Assembly (NCBI GenBank): GCA_022494885.1
Contig: JAGVSM010004562.1
Location: 186,001-250,000, forward strand
Reading direction: 5' to 3'
DNA length: 64,000 bases
Source of the DNA: Micrasema longulum
Taxonomy: Eukaryota > Arthropoda > Insecta > Trichoptera > Brachycentridae
The notes below the pieces were generated by a model that was given only the letters and a program-made list of their open reading frames with translations, was not told the origin of the DNA and searched no databases. The position numbers were made by a program, and so were the translations under genes. Of this stretch, positions 45,241 to 57,302 are shown piece after piece. How positions within the stretch are numbered: position 1 is the stretch's first letter; each line of letters starts with the position of its first letter.

Positions 45241-47858
45241 TAATAAAGTGCAATAATTTTATAAACGTAACTCAAATCAAATACATATTTTTTAAAATTC
45301 GTAGTGGTTTTTAAACTCTAACTTCTAAATTGTTAAAAACTGTGATAAAAACTCAAATTAAAATATTTGCTTAATTAATAAACGTAATTCTAGAAATTTG
45401 ATCATGTCTCTGTGCAGAGATTTTTTTATTTAGTTTATGACCCAGAAAATTTGTTTTTCTGTACAACAGAGTCAAGCCTCGAACATAATTCTTTTAAGTT
45501 TTTGTAATATGCTGGAATTAAAAACACGAAACCATTATAATATATTATCTTACAATTTACGAAATACCACTCGAAAATATCTGCTTGTTCTCAAAAATTA
45601 TATTTGAACACATTTTAGGAAATTCGTTGCAAGCGCTAATACGAGTACATACTTCATATGCGGAGTTAAATAAGTAGTAACTACTTTCAATATTACTCAC
45701 GTTTCCATGCATAAAGTCATTTCTAAGGTAACAATTTATTTAGTTAAACAACCAGGAAGGAAATATACGTGAAACTAACTTAACAAACATATTAATAAAC
45801 TGTTATATTTTGGTATGCGCTATTCATAAACAATTTAATCACAATACAATAATAATTCACAAATCAGAAGATTTCGTGTTCTTCATATTATTTAAGACGT
45901 GGAAATTTGTGTAAAAATAATAATCATTCAAATGCAGTTAAAACACTATTATTTTTGTACCGTTACTCAGTAAGATTTTACAAATAAAAATAGTTAGAAT
46001 GTGAAAAAAAACATTGCAAATAGTCACGTTTTAAGAAAAATATATTTTGATAATTACTATAAAAGGTTCTCACGAAAACATTAGCATGAATATTTTTTTT
46101 TTGATTAAAATTAATGCAGACGTGTTATCAAGACTATTGTTATTGTTTTTGTGAAGTTATTTAATTTGAGTTATTTTCGTGTTATCTAGAACAATAATAA
46201 CAATTAAAATATTACAATAAAAACATGAAAATCCGAATAGCCATTAAAAAGCACTTTATTTTTAATTTGTTCATTGTAAAATGACACAACATAATAATAT
46301 TCACTTTGAATTACTTGCTTAATAGAAGGGGAAAATTCTTCCTTAAAATTGTATAAACTTACAAAGGCATTACGCTGAAGTGAGATTCGTGACTGGAAGA
46401 ATAATGGAACGTCCTTTTATAAACACATTTTTTGCTCGTCTTTTATAAAACTTATTTCTCAGCTCTTATTATGCATAACTGAAAAAGGTGTATAAACAAG
46501 CTCTCTCAAAATCAAAATGGTGACACATGCCGCTCATTATTTACCATTTTGAAAAAATCAGGAAGTTCTCACATAAATTGCGCACACGACACGCACTAGA
46601 GATTCGTCCTGTGAGTTTCTGGCACATTTGACACGAGCCCCGGTTTGATTAATGGCTAGGGTGTTTTCTCGTTTTGGGAATAATTCTCAAGTGTTCGGGG
46701 TGTCATTGCGTGCTGGTCATATTTCAGCAGAATAAGTGGTTTCGTAAACTAGGAAGATTTTCACCTTTGCGTTGATAGATTTCCTTCAGAGGGCCAGGCG
46801 AGTGGCGTACACTGAAGAGTTGTATGAAATTTCATACCAGTCAACTCGGTGCTTTGACGAAAATTGGAGGTAATTCCATAAAGCGTTATTTCAAAGCTAG
46901 CAGCCGCGCTGTTGCGTGTTGAGATGCTCATCTCAAATTAGGCTTTTTATTTTTCATTTTGCCAACACTGGAAAATTATACCTTCATAATTTGATACCGA
47001 AAGTATTAAGTTACAAAGAAGCATAGTTGTTGTTTCTGCTTGAACGCATTGCACATATACATAGATGTTCGAAAATACTATGTTATCAACAAAATATTAT
47101 TAAGATAATAGAATAACACGCACTTTTGGGAAAATGCTGTTTGTAAAACCAATACTCCTATCATCATAATATATCGTGTTTAATATATGTTGTCTTAATA
47201 GCTTATAATTTAAAAAGAAGTCATTTTCTAAATAGAAATCCAATTAGATTTTTTTTTTCTGATGAGTACTTAATGTCAAAAAATTTTTTTTTTTATTTGT
47301 AGGCAAATACGTAAGACACTTGTACTTACAATATTTTTTTCTTTATTTATCAATTGCGCTAACTTTATTTTACAACTCATACAAAAATAAACGTTTTGCA
47401 AAATACGTTGATCATTAAAATGTAAACTTTTGATAGATTTTTTTTTTCATGCATTTGACTAATGCGGTTTGAGATTTTTTAGTTTCATCAAAGCAGGCTG
47501 AGCTTTTATTTCAGTATTACAGAGAAATAATGATATACAACACCTCGCGGCGCAAAGAAGATTTGTTGTTAAAAATTCTAGAATCAAAAACATAAAATAA
47601 AATCCCTCGAGAGTTAGGAATAATGTATCCAGCCGGGGGTTTTTTGACATCGTCTCGCGTTTCATATCTTGTCAAGGGTAGCATGTGTATTCTGTGGATT
47701 GACAGTGAAACGCGCGGAGAATTCTAAATAAGGGAAGTTCATTAGGGGCGCAAACAAACTTGCGGACGTTTATACACATAAAAAGCCTTAAAGGGGTACT
47801 AAAGTTACTAATGTATCACGATACTTGATTACAATATAACAGTTAGAAATTTATCTAT
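45241..47858. other. AT-rich spacer, nothing recognised
   Basis: About 2.6 kb without supported features. A GC-richer stretch at 46560-46960 shows no domain signal. Confidence 0.4.
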
Positions 47859-47968
47859 GTTTATCGATATTTTCATCATCATTATCAAAATCATCATTAT
47901 GACCTTCACCATTACGAAAATCATCATCACTATAATGTTTATAACGTTAATATCCAAAACTAAAACAG

Positions 47969-48538
47969 CTGCAGGGATTTGGGAGTCATCATGGACACAA
48001 AACTTATTTTCAACACCCATATGGAAGCTATATTATCAAAATCATATAAAATGTTAGGCTTTCTAATGAGAGTATGTAAATCATTAAAAAATTCAAGAAC
48101 TGCCATTGTACTTTATACCTCATTAGTCAGTTGTCACTTTGAATACGCCCACTGCATCTGGAACCCTCAATTTAACATTAGCATTAACTTAATAGATAAA
48201 GTACAAAACAAATTTCTTGAATACGTGCAACATAAATTTCCTAGCTTTAACAATGGCGCATGATTGCGGATCAATTGTTTATCTATAATATATTTTATAA
48301 ACGGTTCGATTGTGCCGATTTGCTGTCTGAAATCAATTTTAATATACCCCTTTGTCGCACTAGAAATATTACGTTCCCGAGCAACGACAAATTCAATACC
48401 AGAGCAGCTCAGAATTCTCTATTAGGAAGAGCAATTAGTAATTTCTGAAAATTTGAGAAGATGTACGATCTTGACTTATTTAACGACTGAGCTCTCCACT
48501 ACGAACAGAAGCGTCTTATTTACAATAATAATATTTAG
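47969..48538 (+). pseudogene. CR1/jockey-type RT, C-terminal relic
   Basis: The frame begins RDLGVIMDTKLIFNTHME and continues SKSYKMLGFLMRVCKSLKN, LYTSLVSCHFEYAHCIWNPQ, IDKVQNKFLEYVQHKF. A stop and shift follow, then IYNIFYKRFDCADLLSEINF, NIPLCRTRNITF and FEKMYDLDLFND to a stop at 48538. This is the thumb to C-terminus of a CR1/jockey RT, with the catalytic palm absent. A 3'UTR with CGAATAAAGCACTG (AATAAA at 48778-48783) follows, so the 3' end is complete. A short deletion seems to lie between the two frames near 48260. Confidence 0.85.
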
Positions 48539-48804
48539 CTTCTATTAATAATTAAAATATTTAGCCTCTTTTTAAAAATGGATATAAAACACACTTTTCA
48601 CAGAAGTCACTTATTCAAAACTATAGAGATACCAACACAAATGGAATCACGTTTTAAACATATTTTCCTCTCATTTTGTTGTCCTGTTTCAAAATTGTAT
48701 TATACATTGTGTTGTATACGTAATTGGTGCTGTGTTAGGTTTATGTTTTTCTGTTATAATATCACGGTAATTATACGAATAAAGCACTGTGTGCAAAAAA
48801 CCTT

Positions 48805-49065
48805 ATGTTTCATCATCATCGTCACCATTGCCATCATCATCATCATCACCATCGTCACCATCACATCAAACGATATAGCGTTTTTATGAGATTTTATATT
48901 ATCACCATCATCATCATCAGCATCATCATTATCGTCGTCATAAACACCACCACCACCGTCATTATTATCATCATCATCCTTATCATCATCAACATCACCA
49001 CCACCACCATCATCAACATCATCATCATCGTCGTCATAACCACCAACATCGTCGTCAAACGTCGT
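48805..49065. repeat. Compound (ATC)n/(ACC)n trinucleotide microsatellite
   Basis: Interrupted runs of CAT/ATC with CAC and CGT variants, directly after the LINE poly(A) signal and before a SINE body. A smaller ATC-rich stretch lies at 47866-47940. The His/Ile-rich frames it produces are artefacts of the repeat. Confidence 0.9.
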
Positions 49066-49085
49066 AAAACTGATTATTTTAAGAA

Positions 49086-49171
49086 GTGATCGAGATATGC
49101 TTCGATTGGTGTATCAATGCAGTGCCTTATGCATCATTAGGTGCATATAACGGAATAATAATGATAGCCCT
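49086..49171 (+). repeat. SINE S1 body, 3' part without head
   Basis: TGATCGAGATATGCTTCGAT, TATCAATGCAGTGCC and CATCATTAGGTGC match the S1 body on the plus strand, ending in AATAATAATGATAG. The tRNA-like head is missing. Confidence 0.65.
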
Positions 49172-50430
49172 AATATAAGAGTAGTAGAATTATATATTTT
49201 TTTGGTCTTATAATTTTTTGTCAACTTTAATATTTACGTTCTTTACGTAATTTATGAAAACCCAATTTTAGTATTTTGTTATATTTTAATCGGAACAAAA
49301 TTTGCTTTTCTTAATAAAATAATACAAATTGAAACATCAGAATTGGTATTTGTGAAGAGATTGTCAGTTGCCTTTTTTTTACAAATATTCAAATTTTCTA
49401 ATGGGAATTTCTAGTTCACTATATCGACGAACATTGGTGATTCTCTTACCATCCCATTTTAATACGGGCCCAGGTGGGGGTGGTAACCTTTAGTGAGCCT
49501 GAAAGGTATTTTAATTAAAACATTGTTTTGGGAATCCGAAGAGACATTCGGTTGAAGGGGAAGGGAACGAATGCTATACGTTCAGGGTATTTACTGAATC
49601 AAACTGCCTTCTGCGTTTGCCTTCAGGCTTTGATTCTAATGCGAGATATCCGAGAGGAAGGGATAATTGAATACTATATGATCTAGAAGGATCTATTTCA
49701 CAATGAGAAAAGGCAGTTCATTTAAGAACATTGAAAACAAAAATATTCTGTTTAGCCTCAGGGGTTATTTTACATAAAAGCTATTGTTGGAGCTCATTAC
49801 TAGTTTACCAAAATTTTGATCCGCTTAAGAAGTATAAAAATCAATTATTGAAATTCAGTAGAACAAATAGATTTATTGCTTAACATCATAATTTTTTTTC
49901 AATATTTTTGTCAATATGAGTTGCGTAGGATTTATTAGTGATTTGATATAAAAATCATCAGAAATATATTTATATGATGCAAATCACTTGATTAAAAGAT
50001 AAAGAAATTAAAAATACATTTGAATGGTAAAAAGCATTAAAGCCGTAGTCCGATAAAACGAACGCAAAATTAGGAAATTATACAATTTTGCCATTTTGCC
50101 GTTTTAAAACGAACGTTTCATTTTAATCGCGCAATATTAAAAAAGTAAATTAACATATATTAGATAAAAACAATATTTTTTAAAGGTATTCCTGTTAAAA
50201 AATATACTTAAAACATTTATGTAACAACAAAGTAGTTATCAGCATCCGTCACCTGAGTGTAATTCAGAGGTAAATCAATTAGCATTTAATCAAACCCACC
50301 GAGGTTAGCATAACATATGTACATAATACCTAATGGCCTTAAAACATTTGAAATGTATTGTAATTCGATTTGATGGAGTATTAAAATTTAATCTTCCTTG
50401 AATGTTCTTGTATTGTCTTAGGAGGTCTGA
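49172..50430. other. Spacer, nothing recognised
   Basis: A GC-richer patch at 49450-49680 contains GGCCCAGGTGGGGGTGG but no frame or structure that I could support. Confidence 0.4.
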
Positions 50431-50682
50431 ATAGCTTCTACACGTGTTGCTAAGGGTAGATTAGAACTAATTCACGAAGTTGAACAGGATCTCCATAAAA
50501 TTAGATGTGAAAATTCTATACCGACAGTCGTTTTGGTTAGCAATAAAATAATATTTTTAGCCCATCCAAATCTTTGGAGACATGCGCTGAATTTAATCTA
50601 CCAGAACTGGTATTCTAAATGCTCTCGTGGCCGAATTATCTCGTGTTTTTACATAAAAAACGCGCGCTTTCTCGTGCCGTAA
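50431..50682 (+). other. Open frame of 83 codons without ATG, unrecognised
   Basis: Between a TGA at 50428-50430 and a TAA ending at 50682 the plus strand stays open with a protein-like mix: TRVAKGRLELIHEVEQDL, then VLVSNKIIFLAHPNLWRHAL, and QNWYSKCSRGRIIS. Immediately upstream is TTCTTGTATTGTCTTAG, a plausible 3' splice acceptor, but the TGA in this frame lies just after it. I do not recognise a family. It could be a decayed retroelement or exon, or chance. Confidence 0.3.
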
Positions 50683-50982
50683 GAGTGGTAAAGAATAGTA
50701 CCCCAGAAAGTTTATTAATGTATTTATTGGATGAGTGGTAAACTTGATGTTTATTAAGGAAATAAATTAAAAAGTTTTTTTGGTCTATTAAATTTATTGT
50801 AAAAGTTATAAAAAAGTAATACCGTTCTCAATAATTTAAAATACATAGTATTGTACGTGTTCGGGCAAATGAATAATACACTTGTGTTTGTGAAATAGAG
50901 CCAGAACCACGGACGAGTGTCCTCGACTCGACAGCTCTTCTCATTTTCAAATACTGAAAAATAAATTCAGTGAGGATAAGTC

Positions 50983-51075
50983 CGCCTCGTAGTCTAGTGG
51001 TTTTTGTATTCGCATACCATACTTGATGTTCTTAATGCGACTCCTGACAGTGTTGACTTTAAATATATTATTTAA
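50983..51075 (+). repeat. SINE S1-like head fragment
   Basis: CCGCCTCGTAGTCTAGTGG (A-box region), GCATACCATACTTGATG and a decayed B box, followed by CAGTGTTGACTTTAAATATA. Plus orientation. Confidence 0.5.
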
Positions 51076-51088
51076 AGGCGTTTTTTAG

Positions 51089-51365
51089 AGAAGGCGGTTT
51101 GACTATTGTAAGACCCGCGATTATGTATGCTTCATCCTTCTTAGGATGGAATGCCGAATAAAAATAATAAAACTGGGTTATACGCAAATCCTATTCTAGG
51201 CAACTGGAAACATGAGAAATACGAACGCTTAGGTGTACAAGCAGGAATATCATTAAAATATCAAATGGATAGTTTACGCATTCGTGGTAGCCTGCGTGAA
51301 AAAGAAACAGCAGAGATAGTACGGGCACATAAAATAAAGACCAACAGGCCATACAGCAAATAAGG
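51089..51365 (+). pseudogene. Possible RTE/L1-like LINE RT relic
   Basis: The plus strand reads LTIVRPAIMYASSFLGW at 51100-51150, resembling the T-V/M-V-R-P-A-x-x-Y-G/A-x-x-x-W motif downstream of the RT palm. At the other end a frame gives YGHIK, a stop, RPTGHTAN, like the W-F/Y-G-H-V-x-R-R-P-x motif near the C-terminus. The intervening open frame (51151-51363) has no clear identity. Heavily decayed. Confidence 0.4.
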
Positions 51366-52087
51366 GAATGTTTGTAAATCGTCCCCGACAGTTATTCAGA
51401 GGAAGACCAAACGACTCCTGGATAACTCAAAACTCCAAAATACTTCAAAAAAACATCTCGATTTTTTACGACCGTTTACATGCACAATAAGCTTTTCTGA
51501 GTTATTAAGCCGTGTGTCGTTCGTGCTCGTTACCAAAGAGTCACCAAACTCGATTGGTAAAAGAAACAAAGCAAAAAACATCCCAACAATAAACACACAG
51601 ATGATGGGATTCAAATGAAATCGTCTTAATACTCGGAAACGATACAATTTTTAAATAAACGACCTGTAGAGAGCAAATGTCTGCGACACAGTACAAATCC
51701 TAAGAACATAAAGTTACAAATTTTAACTTTGATAATGATCTCTGAAATACGGCATAAAGACTCAGAAGAGCTAATTGTGCGACTTAGATGAAGGTGTTAC
51801 CCACAACCGAAGAATATACGGCCTAAGAATGAGAAGAGTTCATCCAAACAGCCTACCAGGCCAATGCGTTGAGATCTTAGTGCAATAATACGCCACAGAC
51901 TAAAAAAGTCACACGTATGGTCAAAAACCATTTCAGGATTATCGACCACGAAGTAAACAACAGTTAACAGCAATACAATGAACCGTAGATACTCAGTTCG
52001 AGAATTGCAAGCGCAAACGGAAACCGTGCGTTACACGTTTGTTGTTAAACTAAGAAAAAAACAAAAATTTGGAAAGCTCTTGTTATG
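51366..52087. other. Spacer, nothing recognised
   Basis: No supported features. Confidence 0.4.
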
Positions 52088-52337
52088 TGCATTCTGCACC
52101 CAATGGAGTATAAAGCACTGCATTGGTACACCAATCGCAACATATTTTGATCATGTTTGTAACGTGAAAGTAAGATTGATCAGTCTTACGCTTCGAGTAC
52201 CAGTTCAAGGACTATGAAATATTCTAGGGTGAAAACATCCTTTTAAATAAATATATCATATCAACCATGTCGGGAATCGAACCTGAGTTCTCTTGAATGG
52301 TAGGAAAACGCGCTGACTATTACACTACGAAACCAAA
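52088..52337 (-). mobile_element. tRNA-derived SINE S1, near full copy
   Basis: On the minus strand: head GTTTCGTAGTGTAATAGTCA with A box, B box GGTTCGATTCCCGACATGG, body with GGTACTCGAAGCGTAAGACT, and GATCAAAATATGTTGCGATT. The 3' end is near TGGGTGCAGAATGC. Best-preserved B box of the family. Confidence 0.8.
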
Positions 52338-53828
52338 AAGTCTTGTTTTGTGCAAAAAAGCTAAAAGGCTTGTCTAGCAAATAATAATTCTGAGGTTGGG
52401 ACATTGTCAGGAAGAAGAAGCGGTTTTATTTTTTTACTGTTTTGGACTGGCACCTGACGCTGTTCTGGTATGCAGGATTGAGTTTTAATATTGCATCCGG
52501 TTAATAAGGTTGGTTGATAGGTCTTTACTAGGATACTACTTGGTTTTGAATAGGTTGGTGCCAGGTTTTTGTCTTGAATAGGGTAGTGCTAGAAATAGAG
52601 CAAAATTATGAACAATGACTTTCTTTTGGGCTTAATAGGTTTGAATTGTGGCCGGTGGAGGGGTGGTAACGGTTTTGGTTCTCCCGATCGGACTAGTTTT
52701 TTCCGGTTAACACAAGCTATTGATAATTTGTTTTACTTATGTGCTTTGGTATACGTACTGTTTTTCTTCTTTGCTTGAGTGCATGTTGAATAAGGCAAAT
52801 TCTTTTAATGTTTCCAATATGTTTTTGGGTTTTGTGTCGTTGCTTGATTTGTTTGTATTACTAAGTTCTTTTATCTTTCTGAAACGGGATTTGGAGCATG
52901 CGGCCGCAGTCTCAATTTGAAACTAACACTGTATTCTTTCTCTGCCATACTGTGAAATTAGATAAACGTGATTGTACTAACCTTGTGTATTTGATTGATC
53001 CCAAATTGACAATAATGCAATAAGGCGTACAATGCAGAAATTAGAAATTTCTTTGTTTTGTTATTTCTGCGGTTTGATTGTAAAAAAATATAACATTTTT
53101 GCTTAATTATCTTTGAAAAATTGATAGTGTATATGTGAAACTAAAAAAAAAGACACAAGTCTTAATGAACAGTTTTGAGAAAAGGGTGAGTGCTTTCATA
53201 GCATCGTCGTTAAAATTAGGAAAATCAAATTGAAGATGACAGACAAATTGAATGTATAAAATACTAAGATAACTCTGACGGCGATATGATAGGGGGCATT
53301 GAAAGCAGTAAATATAAATAAACAAAGACATATTATCCAAAAATATGTATATATATACGTGATATGAGACAGGGATCACGCTTATGAATGATATCATTAA
53401 AGGTTGAGTTTAATCTTTTAACTCACTTTCCCCTGCAATAAGATGAGATTTAACTCTGCGACCTTTTGTTCGTGGTTTAAAACTCACCGCGGGTAAGCTA
53501 GGCTTTGTTTCATGCGCACAATATCCTTACAAACTCTTTATATTTTAATAACTTTGGTTTGATATTAAACATTGTAAATTGAGCGAGAAGCCTTAAGAAA
53601 CTCAGAGGTTACTTTGTATGGCAGGATGTAAGAAAATTACTACTCAAGGAGGTTATTTTCGTTCCCAGTAATTATATTATACACTGGAAATTCATATTCT
53701 GGTTCTTCGAGAAATATCAACTAGCATGATGTTAAGGACTTCAAATAATTAAAATATCTGTTTACCAAATTAAATACATTTACCTACAATTTATTTGAGA
53801 AAACAGCAGCATACAATATAAATTCTAA
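52338..53828. other. Spacer, nothing recognised
   Basis: 52440-52700 is G/T-rich with several GGTTGG-like words on the plus strand, without a regular period. Short frames nearby show no domains. Confidence 0.4.
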
Positions 53829-53855
53829 TCAACTGGTATCTAAGCAGGTCTACCA

Positions 53856-54007
53856 ATGAACAAAATGACTCGCATACAATCTGTATTGAATGCTGCAGCG
53901 AGACTTATTTTCGGAATCTCTAAGTTCAGTCATATCACTCCACTACTTCGGGAACTACACTGGCTACGTTTTCCACAGAGGGTCAAATACAAACTCTTTT
54001 GGCTTAT
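53856..54007 (+). pseudogene. L2-type LINE RT C-terminus, 5' half
   Basis: Reads MTRIQSVLNAAARLIFGISK, FSHITPLLRELHWLRFPQRV, KYKLFWL. The Q-x-V-x-N-A-A-A-R-L-I...H-I-T-P-x-L-x-x-L-H-W-L-P-x-x-x-R-V-x-Y-K block is diagnostic of L2/CR1-group RTs (here LRF replaces LPV). The frame is cut at 54007 by a retroposon and resumes at 54654. The Met at the open-frame start is internal to the domain. Confidence 0.88.
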
Positions 54008-54647
54008 TTTTTTTATTTTTTTAAATGTTATTTTTTTATTTAGGAAACATACAGTACAGTTACAAAGTTTAATATTTTACACAATAAAACTTAATTCTAA
54101 TGGACCAGTGAAGTTTCCATATTATAAAGCAATTATATGTAAGGTTAATTATGAAAGTATAAAAAAGAAAAGGAAAAAGAAAAACATAAATGAAAGTTGT
54201 TTAAAAATTAAAATTTAAGTGAAAAAAAGATATTTTAAAGATATTGTAAAAATTAAGAATTGAAATAAAGAATGAAAAACATGCTCAGATGTAAAAATAA
54301 AATAAAATATGAATAACATTTTTTAAAAAAAGGAAAAACATAAATATACACATATTTATTTTAAGGGATTTAAAGAAACGATGAGAAAAATCTTTAAGTG
54401 AAATATAAGACAGTAAATTCTTAATTATTATTCTTAAATATGCACATATTTATTTTAAGGGATTTAAAGAAACGATGAGAAGAATCTTTAAGTGAAATAT
54501 AAGACAGTAAATTTAAGTAAATTTCAAAAACATCTTTAAATTAATGACACATTATAGTAAGAGCAGCAATATATTGATTTTATTTACATATACAATATAA
54601 GTAATTAAAAGTAGTTTAAAAGTATTAAAACATGCCTTATAAAACAT
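54008..54647 (-). mobile_element. Retroposon insertion (family E), 640 bp, GCTTAT duplication
   Basis: Flanked by GCTTAT at 54002-54007 and 54648-54653. The plus-strand left end is a T-rich tract, that is, a minus-strand A-rich tail preceded by CTAAATAAA, so it inserted tail-first by retroposition. It matches 21785-22262 over about 480 bp. It contains a tandem duplication of about 92 bp (starting near 54347 and 54440) with the shared motif GGGATTTAAAGAAACGATGA. It splits the L2 RT frame. Confidence 0.82.
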
Positions 54648-54653
54648 GCTTAT

Positions 54654-54870
54654 GTATAAGTCACTGTACAACTCTGCTCTGGAATATCTAAGGGAACTAT
54701 GCATTCCAGATGAACTAGCTGACAGGCGTCGCACGCTTAGATCAGCTGCGTGTACGGCGAGAGGAAAAGTTATTATACCTCTACGCAAACAGCGCACTAA
54801 ATTTAGTGAACGCGCATTGGCAGTCGCAGGCCCTATGGCATGGAGGTGCGAGGTTGTGAAAGTGAAGTGA
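54654..54870 (+). pseudogene. L2-type LINE RT C-terminus, 3' half
   Basis: Reads MYKSLYNSALEYLRELCIPD, ELADRRRTLRSAA, GKVIIPLRKQRTKFSERALA, VAGPMAW. The Y-K-x-L-x-x-x-A-P-x-Y-L-x-E-L...R-x-L-R-S-A...I-P-R-x-x-x-x-x-G-x-R-A-F-x-V-A-x-P-x-x-W-N block is the expected continuation of 53856-54007. It lacks the final W-N-S-L-P; GCGAGGTTGTGAAAGTGAAG follows instead, so the C-terminus is altered. Confidence 0.88.
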
Positions 54871-55075
54871 TGTTTCGGAAAAAACTTAAAACCCACTTGT
54901 TCTCTAAATCATGTGAATAAATCCGTAGCATGTGACAACAAAAAAAATGTTTTAATTAAATTACAAATTTAAAAGTTTCAATTTAATTTGTTAAACAATA
55001 GAATCACTATGTAAAGCGCCCTTGAGGTATTATATTATGAAAATGGCGCTATATAAGTTATTCATTATAATAATA
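54871..55075 (+). other. L2-type 3'UTR with terminal stem and ATAAT tail
   Basis: Ends TGTAAAGCGCCCTTGAGG, then ATGGCGCTATATAAGTTATT and CATTATAATAATAA. The AAAGCGCC...GGCGCTATATAA stem and short ATT/ATAAT tail are the hallmark of L2-clade 3' ends, which the RT recognises. It confirms the clade. Confidence 0.8.
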
Positions 55076-55079
55076 ACTC

Positions 55080-55270
55080 CTTTTTTTCACCAAGTGGTGA
55101 ATAGGGCACTGCATTGTTAAACCGCAACGTCGTTCGATCATCTATTACACGAAGGTGAGCGAAAGCGTCAAACACTGCACATCAAGACGGATTTACCTTC
55201 ATTCGATTTCCTTATTCAGGATTTTTGCCTGACCCCAGCGATCGAGTTAAATACACAAAATTGTATTTTT
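55080..55270 (-). repeat. SINE S1 variant body
   Basis: AGGGCACTGCATTGTTAAAC, GATCATCTATTACACGAAGG and CAGCGATCGAGTT match S1 body segments and the short repeat at 26825. Head not recognisable. Confidence 0.5.
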
Positions 55271-55363
55271 TATTTGCCTAGAAACGGAGAATAAAAAAAT
55301 ATGCCAATATCACCATTTGCATTTGCAAATCCTTTTTTCAGTTTATGTAAAAAAGTAGTTTTT

Positions 55364-55545
55364 AAAAACAAAATTTTGAGTTTGTATAAATTTTTGTTGA
55401 CAAGGACTGGATTCAACTCCCCGGAGAGCTGTTATATTAACATATTACAACAGACATGAAGAACATTTAAGATAATGTGTAATGCTTGTAGATGCCTAGA
55501 CTTCCATATTACCTTCTCTTAAATGTTCTTCATCTCTGTTGTAAG
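55364..55545. mobile_element. FB deletion derivative, arms only
   Basis: ACATATTACAACAGACATGA, AGAACATTTAAGATAATG, then almost at once GATGCCTAGACTTCC, CTTAAATGTTCTTCATCTCT and GTTGTAAG. The arms (about 50 bp) are nearly joined, so the inner arm sequence and centre have been deleted. Upstream is the GGATTCAACTCCCCGGAGAG module also found at 59714, 36240 and 28587. Confidence 0.8.
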
Positions 55546-55980
55546 TTCTTATAAACTAAATAAAAATAACAAATCACGATTCAGGATACCCAAGTGAATA
55601 ATTTTTTGTAACTAATTAAATAATTTAACTAGAAAATTTATCATGAATTATTTATATGTTAGCAATTTTCATGGTACGTGTTTCAAAGACTAAATATAAT
55701 TCATTTTGAGTAAAAATTATCGACGTATAAAATCATTTTGTCATTTGATACTTTTCTCAAGAAAGTTAATCGTAGTCGAATAAATTTAGACTCGAAAAAT
55801 TAAGGGTAACAAAGGAGTACTTGACATTTAACTTTGCAATTTATAGGATTGGTGTTTTAATACCCTAATAAATTCCGTGAGTTAATGTGACGTCTCAATC
55901 ATTTTACCCGTAGATAGCTATTTGATTGCTCGCAAAGTCGTTTTACGATCTGTCTTAAAATATACTTATAATTTTGCTGA

Positions 55981-56077
55981 CGCCTTTATTTGACGCACCA
56001 AGGGTGAATGGCACTCCATCATGAGGAAAATTTTACATTAGACGTGAAATATGTGTTAGAAGTAATAGTGTAGGATT
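55981..56077. repeat. S1-related fragment
   Basis: CACCAAGGGTGAATGGCACT and AGACGTGAAATATGTGTT match SINE variants at 55088 and 27190. Too short to orient safely. Confidence 0.4.
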
Positions 56078-56349
56078 CATTTCCTTCAAAAATAGGATCT
56101 CTATTAGGACACCGATCACGTATCAGGAAGGAGGAAGGCGTTCGATGGAAAGGATAATAATGGCGTAATGAATCATTGGCTTGAAGAAGACTTTCGGTAG
56201 ATAAGTCAACATGTCGATGTTTGGAATATCAAAAACAAGACGTCTATTTGACAAGATCACGAGAGATAATGACAACTGTGATAGATCTCTTCCACTTGGT
56301 GGTAATTTATATTTCGTTTTCATCAATAGTACTAAAATATAATTTAAAT

Positions 56350-56545
56350 TTGTTGCCACAGTAAAAAAAAATTGAGAAGAAAATATGGAAGTCTAGGCAT
56401 TTACAGCGCTACTTAACACATTGTGTAACATTCACCATTCTGCTTATGTTTAAAAATCCACATTTCCTAAATTTTTCCATCTATTGACTTTTGTGAAGCT
56501 CGTGATACGTTTTGAAACCGGTAGACAGATAAATCCGTAAATAAT
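56350..56545. mobile_element. FB left arm with interior
   Basis: GGAAGTCTAGGCATTTACAG, a deletion, CTTAACACATTGTGTAACAT, TCACCATTCTGCTTATG, then GACTTTTGTGAAGCTCG and CCGGTAGACAGATAAATCC. Right arm absent. Confidence 0.65.
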
Positions 56546-57302
56546 ACACAAATATTAACTGAAGTTTTAAATGATATTTGGTATGGTTAATTCTTAATCA
56601 AAATTCTACATTTCGTCGGTTTTTGTCAAACACGTTTTTTATTTATTTTTAAAGATACCAGTCGCAATCTGATAATAAGTTATTCTTAATTTATGAATTT
56701 AAGTATTTCTTGTCTTTTATTTCTTTATTTAGAAAAAAACAATTCAGTTTTTGATCATGCACGTAATTTGGAATAAATAATAAAATACACAACCATTTGA
56801 TGCAAGTGACAAAATATAAAATATTGTTTAAAAGGGTAGATGGATATAAAATAAAACGTTGTGAAATCTTATACACGAGGAAACGAGGACTTATCCCATT
56901 TCAAGTGAAAAGCGTTAAGAAATAACCCTCAAATGGAAAATAGTTTTCTGGGTTCTAAATTTAAGAATATAAATTTACATCTCGAATTCCCAATTAATGA
57001 AATATCACAAAAAAAATATACTCATAAGAATGAGCTGTTTAAAAAAATCACTGAATGTCATTGCAAAAAAATGAGCTTTTTTAATTAACATACAAAAAAA
57101 ACTTGCATTTTCTAGAGTAACATATAACTCACTTTGGGAAAAAACACTACTTATGAGCTTAACAATACTAATTATTTTGGTTCTTCCTGAATGCGGGACA
57201 AATTAAGGAAAGTAAATATCTTTCATGCTAGGATTACCAGTTTAAGATTCTTCCTCCTAACGTATTTCGATGTGATTTGATGATTCAGTTGTCTTTGTTT
57301 TT
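56546..57302. other. Spacer, nothing recognised
   Basis: AT-rich, no supported feature. Confidence 0.4.

Noticed and set aside
48805..49089. His/Ile-rich open frame
   Set aside because: It is simply the translation of the ATC-rich microsatellite.
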